NCBI GenBank assembly: GCA_963204845.1
Contig: CAUJIL010000121.1
Span: 1-64,000 of the forward strand
Length of the DNA: 64,000 bases
Origin: Pseudomonadota bacterium
GTDB lineage: Bacteria > Pseudomonadota > Gammaproteobacteria > Pseudomonadales > UBA5518
Reading direction: 5' to 3'
The first letter of the stretch is position 1; each line of letters starts with the position of its first letter. The notes beneath the pieces were generated by a model, which was given only the letters and a program-made list of their open reading frames with translations, ran no database searches and was not told the origin of the DNA. A program made the position numbers and the translations under genes. Below, piece after piece: positions 60,047-64,000 of the stretch.

Positions 60047-60855
60047 GAGTCGATCCTCCGTTCGGGGTTTGCCTGGGAAGCGTAACGACGCACGGTGGCC
60101 AGCTTGCCGGCCAGCGCGGCATCGACGAGGCGAGGCCACACGGCGTTGATGCGCACGAACAGTTTTTCGGGCCAGCCGACAAAGCGCTCGCCGCCACGAT
60201 CGCGATCCAGCAGCCGCAGCAGTTCGTCGGCCACCCGCTGCGGCGCGTCGATCGCGTTGCCCAGCGCCTGGTTCAGCGCGACGACCTGAGGTCCGTTCAG
60301 CGCGGTGCGCGTGGCACGCGGCGCGAGGTAATGCACGCGGACGACGCTGTCGGCGAGTTCGCGACGCAAGGTCTCGGCGAATCCGCGCAACCCGAACTTG
60401 CTGGCGCAGTACGCCGCGAAACCCGGATGCCCGATGCTGCCGAACGCGGAACCCACGAACACCAGTGCGGCGGCGTCGCGGCGCACGAGCGCGGGCAACA
60501 GCTCGCGCGTGAGCAGCACCGGCGCGCACAGGTTCAGCTCGAACTGGCGTTGCAGTGCCGCGGGGTCCTGTTCCTGGAACAGACCGAACTCCTGCGTTCC
60601 GGCGTTGTGGATCACCACCTCGACCGCGGCCGCGGTCGCGGCCTCGATCAGCATGGTCCGGCCCGCAGCCGACGCGATGTCGGCCGCCACCGTCTGCGTG
60701 CCGGGAGAAAGTTCCTCGGCCAGATCGGCTAGCCGTGCCGCGTCGCGCGCGCAGAGCAGCAGGCGCGCACCGGCGCCCGCGAGCCGGTGCGCCATTGCCT
60801 GTCCGATGCCCCCGGTCGCGCCGGTCAGCAGTACCGTGGAACCCTCGATCCGCAT
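60043..60855 (-). CDS. short-chain dehydrogenase/reductase
   Basis: An NAD(P)-dependent SDR of 270 residues. It has the cofactor motif VLLTGATGGIGQAMAHRLA, VIHNAGTQEFG, the catalytic Ser in VFVGSAFGSIG and the Tyr/Lys pair in FAAYCASKFGLRGF. Basic residues after the second strand (LLCARDAARL) suggest a preference for NADP. It is the fourth gene of the operon, 15 bases after the diiron enzyme, and may reduce or oxidise a product of the ligase/oxygenase steps. Confidence 0.9.
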   Translation of the reverse strand: MRIEGSTVLLTGATGGIGQAMAHRLAGAGARLLLCARDAARLADLAEELSPGTQTVAADIASAAGRTMLIEAATAAAVEVVIHNAGTQEFGLFQEQDPAALQRQFELNLCAPVLLTRELLPALVRRDAAALVFVGSAFGSIGHPGFAAYCASKFGLRGFAETLRRELADSVVRVHYLAPRATRTALNGPQVVALNQALGNAIDAPQRVADELLRLLDRDRGGERFVGWPEKLFVRINAVWPRLVDAALAGKLATVRRYASQANPERRIDS

Positions 60856-60870
60856 CGATCAGCCTCCTGC

Positions 60871-61551
60871 TCAGGCCACGCACGCGGTGGCACGGACGAA
60901 CTCCGGCACCGGCAGCGTGCGGAACACGTTGGCGTACAGCGTGAAGAACATGCGCGCCGCGTGCACGATTACCTCGCGTTCGCGCTCGTCGTCGAGGCGA
61001 TCGATGAGCGACTCGAAGAACTGCGTGTGTCCCACGTCCAGGGAGCCGTGCGATTCCAGGTAGCTGAAGGCGCGCTTCGGCAACCCCAGCTGCTCGCGGA
61101 TGCGCCCCGCGGCACGCGTGGCGACCGCCACACTGGTACCCTCGAGTACATAGACCATGCCAAAAAAGCCGAGCGGATCGACGCGGTTCACCGTGTCGTA
61201 GGCGTAGGCGACCATCAACTCGGTGGCGGCGCTCGGGGAACCGTTGCGCGCCGCTTCACGATCGAACCCGCAGGCGGCGATGTCGTCCAGTATCCATTCC
61301 TGGTGACCGCGTTCCTCGGCGATGTAATCGGCCACGGCCTCGCGCAGCCACTCCTGGCGCGCATCGAGCCGCGCTCCGGTGGCCATCAGCAGCGGCACCG
61401 TGTGCCGCACGTGGTGATAGGCCTGCGTCAGGAACGACACGTAATCGACCAGACCGATCGCACCGTCGAGCGCGCGATTGATGATCGGCGAGGCGAGCAG
61501 GTACTCGCGCTCACCTGCGGTCCGGCGTGCAAGATCCTCATGAAACCTCAT
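60871..61551 (-). CDS. heme-oxygenase-fold diiron enzyme (iron-containing redox enzyme family)
   Basis: A 226-residue all-helical protein of the TENA/UndA-like group. The putative metal ligands are spaced as in heme-oxygenase-like diiron oxidases: ExxH in IAEERGHQEWI, a Glu 54 residues later in YVLEGTSVA, then HxxxDxxH in ESHGSLDVGHTQFF. The HHVRHTVPLLMATGARL segment fits helix 2 of the family. It overlaps the ligase stop by four bases. Family members desaturate, decarboxylate or N-oxygenate small substrates (UndA, SznF are examples). Its substrate is probably an acyl or aminoacyl unit supplied by its neighbours, but that is inference. Confidence 0.85.
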   Translation of the reverse strand: MRFHEDLARRTAGEREYLLASPIINRALDGAIGLVDYVSFLTQAYHHVRHTVPLLMATGARLDARQEWLREAVADYIAEERGHQEWILDDIAACGFDREAARNGSPSAATELMVAYAYDTVNRVDPLGFFGMVYVLEGTSVAVATRAAGRIREQLGLPKRAFSYLESHGSLDVGHTQFFESLIDRLDDEREREVIVHAARMFFTLYANVFRTLPVPEFVRATACVA

Positions 61552-63068
61552 GCCTCGGCAACCTCCCGTGCTGCGTCGTAGAGGCGCGCGATCCGCGCGC
61601 CGAATCGCTCGTGTATGGCCGCCCGCCGCGGCTTGCCGCCCGCTGTCGCCAGGCCATTGCTGGTCGCCAGCGGCTCGTCCAGGCGCCACCAGCGCCGCAC
61701 CCGTGCATAGTCGGGCAGCCCGTCATTGGCCTGCGCGATGCGCGCGGCGATCGCGGCATCGTCCACGCGCGCATCGGCCCATACCAGCGCCACCAGGAAG
61801 GGCCTGGCTTCCCCGAAGACCACGCACTGCGCGATCGGCGTGCCGGTGGCGATCTCGCTCTCGATCCATTCCGGGCTGATATTGCGCCCGAAACTGCTGA
61901 CCAGCAGGTTGCTGCGCCGGCCTTCGAGATGCAGGAACCCCTCCGCGTCCAGTCGGCCCAGATCGCCGGTGGCGACGCTTGCCGGATACCAGCTCGCAGG
62001 ATCGCCGACGTAGCCGAGGAACGGATTGCCGCTCACCGTCACCGCGCCGTCATGGATCTCGACGCGCAGCTGCGGCAGCGGTCGGCCCGCGCTGCCGGGC
62101 CGGTCGGCGGCCGGCGTGTTCAGCGCGACCACCGAAGCGCATTCGGACAATCCATACCCTTCGTACACCGGGATGCCGTAGCCGCGCGCGCGCAGGATCG
62201 ATGCTGCCGCGACGCGCGCCCCGCCGACCGCGACGAAGCGCAGGCTCGCCGGCGGCCGCCAGCCCCCCGCGCAGGCCTGCACCAGCAACTGCAGCAATTC
62301 GGGAATCAGGATCAGCGTCTGCGGCTGCAGTTCCCCGAGTGCCGCCAGCAACCGCCGCGGCTCCACCGACGAACTGCCACCCAGACCGATGCGCGCGAGG
62401 TCCGGCAGCAGCACCTCGCCACCGGCCAGCAGCGCTGCGTGCGCACCGGCCACGTTCTCGAGCAGCACCGGCAATGGCAGCAGCGAGAGGTGTCGCGGCC
62501 GCTCGATGCCGACCGCCTCCGCGAGCGCCGCGGCCTGCCGCAACAACTGGCCATTGCCGAGGCACACACCTTTGGGCGCTCCCGTCGAGCCGGAGGTGTA
62601 GGTGATCTTGCCGGTCCCCGTGGGCAGCGGCGCTGCGACCGCGGCCGGCGTCTGAGCGATCCGCCACACGCCCAGGCCGCAGTCGCCTGAATCCGCGACA
62701 CCGCGTGCGCCGAATTCCGAGAGCAGCGCGCGCTGCTCGCTCTCCAGGCGTGGCTCGCACAGCAGCAGGTCGATACCGGACTGGCGCAGTGCGTGCGCGG
62801 CCTGCGTCGGCGTGAAGAAGCCCGGCACCGGCAGCAGCGGCGTGTCCGCGATCTGGCACGCCACATCGGCCGCGATCCACGCCGGACCGTTGCGCGCCAG
62901 CAAGCCCACCCGCGTGCCACCCGCCGCGCGGATCACCGCCGCCAGTGCGTGCGAGCGCCGTTCGAGCTCCGCGAGCGACCAGATTTCACCGTCATCACCC
63001 AGCAGCCGCGCACTGGCCCGTGCCGACACGGCAATCCGGCGGCACAGATCGTTGGATGCCGCGCTCAT
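61548..63068 (-). CDS. AMP-dependent acyl ligase (class I adenylate-forming)
   Basis: A 506-residue adenylate-forming enzyme. It has the phosphate loop TYTSGSTGAPKGVCLG, the YEGYGLSECASVVALN adenine segment, ATGDLGRLDAEGFLHLEGR hinge, RNISPEWIESEI, and a C-terminal NGLATAGGKPRRAAI with the catalytic Lys, as in long-chain acyl-CoA synthetases. The N-terminal part is shorter than in FadD. It overlaps both neighbours by four bases (the hemolysin-type gene upstream, the diiron enzyme downstream), so all three are tightly coupled. It likely activates a fatty acid for the hemolysin-type acyltransferase or for the oxygenase. Confidence 0.9.
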   Translation of the reverse strand: MSAASNDLCRRIAVSARASARLLGDDGEIWSLAELERRSHALAAVIRAAGGTRVGLLARNGPAWIAADVACQIADTPLLPVPGFFTPTQAAHALRQSGIDLLLCEPRLESEQRALLSEFGARGVADSGDCGLGVWRIAQTPAAVAAPLPTGTGKITYTSGSTGAPKGVCLGNGQLLRQAAALAEAVGIERPRHLSLLPLPVLLENVAGAHAALLAGGEVLLPDLARIGLGGSSSVEPRRLLAALGELQPQTLILIPELLQLLVQACAGGWRPPASLRFVAVGGARVAAASILRARGYGIPVYEGYGLSECASVVALNTPAADRPGSAGRPLPQLRVEIHDGAVTVSGNPFLGYVGDPASWYPASVATGDLGRLDAEGFLHLEGRRSNLLVSSFGRNISPEWIESEIATGTPIAQCVVFGEARPFLVALVWADARVDDAAIAARIAQANDGLPDYARVRRWWRLDEPLATSNGLATAGGKPRRAAIHERFGARIARLYDAAREVAEA

Positions 63069-63784
63069 GCGCCACGCAGCCGCGAGGCCAGATCGTCGAT
63101 CAGCGCGTCCGCGCGGCGCAGCAACGCGCTCGCGCGTGGATCGGCGGCACAACGGCGCATGCCGTCCTCGACACAACCGAGCATCACCTGCGGATCGCTG
63201 TCGTAGTAGGTGCCCCATGAAGAGGTGTCCGCGAGACGCCGGGGATCGGCGGCACAGACCGGCACGATCCCGAAGCCCAGCGCGCGAATCCCGCGCCGCA
63301 CCTCCGGGGTGGCCGTGAACATCAACCAGCGGTAGCCGGCGCGGTCGAGCAGCGCGAGCAGCAGCAGGTACAGCAGCAGCGTCGAGGCGCCCGGCGCCGC
63401 CACCAGGTTGCCGATCTCGACCACCGTCGCGCGCGCGACCGGCACCCGGCAGATGCCGGCGATCACCTGTTCCGCGGGCTGGTCCAGATACTGTTCGAGG
63501 AACAGCGCATCGGCGCGCGCCGGCCGGATTCCGAGCGCCGCGCGACACACGGGTCCGGACCAGAATCCGAGCAACAGCGGCAGGAAGCCGGCCACCCGCG
63601 CACCGTGCGCCGCCGCGAAACGCTCGGCAATGAAGCGCTCCAGGCCGGCTCGCCCCGGATCACCGGGGCGCTCGAGGCTGAAACGTGCGTCTTCACGGTA
63701 CAGACGTTCGAACGAACGCGTGATCACCCGTTGCTCCCGTTCACCCCGTTTGCCATCGACCGCCAACGACGCCGACGCCACCAT
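63065..63784 (-). CDS. thermostable hemolysin family protein (GNAT-like)
   Basis: A 239-residue member of the family named after Vibrio thermostable hemolysin. The signature ALFLEQYLDQPAEQVI, then TVVEIGNLVAAPGAST and LMFTATPEVRRGIRALGF, is clear. The fold is thought to be of the N-acyl/acetyltransferase (autoinducer-synthase-like) type, so an acyl transfer reaction is more likely than a toxin. The ATG at 63784 has GGAGAG close upstream; the frame extends to a TTG at 63832. First gene of the operon; it overlaps the ligase by four bases. Confidence 0.88.
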   Translation of the reverse strand: MVASASLAVDGKRGEREQRVITRSFERLYREDARFSLERPGDPGRAGLERFIAERFAAAHGARVAGFLPLLLGFWSGPVCRAALGIRPARADALFLEQYLDQPAEQVIAGICRVPVARATVVEIGNLVAAPGASTLLLYLLLLALLDRAGYRWLMFTATPEVRRGIRALGFGIVPVCAADPRRLADTSSWGTYYDSDPQVMLGCVEDGMRRCAADPRASALLRRADALIDDLASRLRGA

Positions 63785-63846
63785 CGCTCTCCGCCCCGGG
63801 CGCTTGCCCTGTCCGCCACTGTCGCTGCACAAGCTAGTCCCTCGAC

Positions 63847-63864
63847 CTTAACGCCTGCTTAAGC
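63847..63864 (-). promoter_or_regulatory. PmrA/BasR-type box facing the thermostable-hemolysin operon
   Basis: On the minus strand the sequence reads TTAAG-N6-TTAAG (63847-63862), the known PmrA box form with half-sites 11 bases apart. It ends 11 bases before a weak -10 (TAGCTT) and 63 bases upstream of the ATG at 63784, so it would occupy the -35 region as in PmrA-activated promoters. The local regulator at 58682-59341 is the likely binder. Confidence 0.65.
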
Positions 63865-63918
63865 GCCGGCTTGCCGTCGCCAACGTCTCCGGCATGGCAC
63901 CGTGCCGCCACGCGGCGC

Positions 63919-63936
63919 GCTAAGGCCTGGTTAAGC
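63919..63936 (+). promoter_or_regulatory. second PmrA/BasR-type box facing the divergent gene
   Basis: The plus strand reads CTAAG-N6-TTAAG (63920-63935), near-identical to the first box and in the orientation of the rightward gene that starts at 63985. Over 18 bases the two plus-strand copies share TAA, GCCTG and TTAAGC. The other bases of the 200-base spacer show no gene. Confidence 0.6.
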
Positions 63937-63984
63937 AACGGCGTGCAACATCCCCAGCCGTCGCAGGCGGACTCCGGAGGATCG

Positions 63985-64000
63985 ATGAACGAGTGGCAGA
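63985..64000 (+). CDS. start of a gene cut by the window edge
   Basis: An ATG with CCGGAGG five bases upstream opens a frame beginning MNEWQ. Only five codons are present, so nothing can be said about the product. Its divergent placement and the PmrA-type box suggest it is co-regulated with the hemolysin-type operon. Confidence 0.5.

Noticed and set aside
63065..63784. Thermostable hemolysin family protein considered as a secreted toxin
   Set aside because: No signal peptide or pore-forming segment is visible, the family pattern is GNAT-like, and it is translationally coupled to biosynthetic genes.

Overview
The window reads as chromosomal DNA of a high-G+C gammaproteobacterium. Several gene blocks have the order known from Pseudomonas and relatives: hisS-yfgM-bamB-der, ndk-rlmN-pilW-rodZ-ispG, secD-secF/suhB/trmJ/iscR-iscS, and guaB-guaA / tadA-mltF-purL. 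Most of it is core DNA; one sampled 60-base line at 30121 has 41 G/C. A block from about 30.8 to 44.8 kb is visibly poorer in G+C; the sampled line at 36001 has 27 G/C. No rRNA, CRISPR array or insertion sequence was seen, and no tRNA was recognised by eye.

Layout. 0-5 kb: end of an RND adaptor, its AcrB-type pump and a CaCA cation exchanger. 5-8.2 kb: nitroreductase, crotonase and acyl-CoA synthetase on the minus strand. 8.2-19.3 kb: a minus-strand housekeeping run (truncated hemoglobin, der, bamB, yfgM, hisS, ispG, a short rodZ, pilW, rlmN, ndk, iscS, iscR). 19.3-30.8 kb: trmJ, suhB, secF, secD, purL, mltF, tadA and an O-methyltransferase. 30.8-44.8 kb: a catabolic island with hydroxycinnamoyl-CoA lyase-like enzyme, CoA ligase, aldehyde dehydrogenase, UbiD/UbiX, TonB receptor, DUF3237 protein, acyl-CoA dehydrogenase, thioesterase and AraC regulator. 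It lies between guaA and tadA and looks like a relative of the Acinetobacter hca cluster with an added UbiD/UbiX decarboxylation step. 44.8-55.5 kb: guaA, guaB, msrA, a phosphotransferase, a Lys/Ala-rich phasin- or histone-like protein, Zn alcohol dehydrogenase, HNH nuclease, DUF3301 protein, LEA-2 lipoprotein, nitronate monooxygenase and patatin. 55.5-63.8 kb: ten minus-strand genes described next.

The strongest candidate for an undescribed system is the 55.5-63.9 kb block. Four tightly overlapping genes encode a GNAT-like 'thermostable hemolysin' family protein, an AMP-dependent acyl ligase, a heme-oxygenase-fold diiron enzyme and an SDR, followed by a TPR protein. Next come an OmpR-type response regulator and sensor kinase, a cupredoxin-fold protein, an FTR1 iron permease and a beta-barrel-like exported protein. 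The promoter region carries two PmrA/BasR-type boxes (TTAAG-N6-TTAAG and CTAAG-N6-TTAAG), one facing the operon and one facing a divergent gene that runs off the window.

The second notable point is the isc locus. Only iscR and iscS remain; iscU, iscA, hscB, hscA and fdx are absent between iscS and ndk. IscS lacks the C-terminal tail that contacts IscU in E. coli, and IscR has Gln at the position of the cluster ligand His107. In the catabolic island, the lyase homologue keeps the catalytic Glu but has lost the tyrosines that bind the phenolic hydroxyl in the characterised enzyme.
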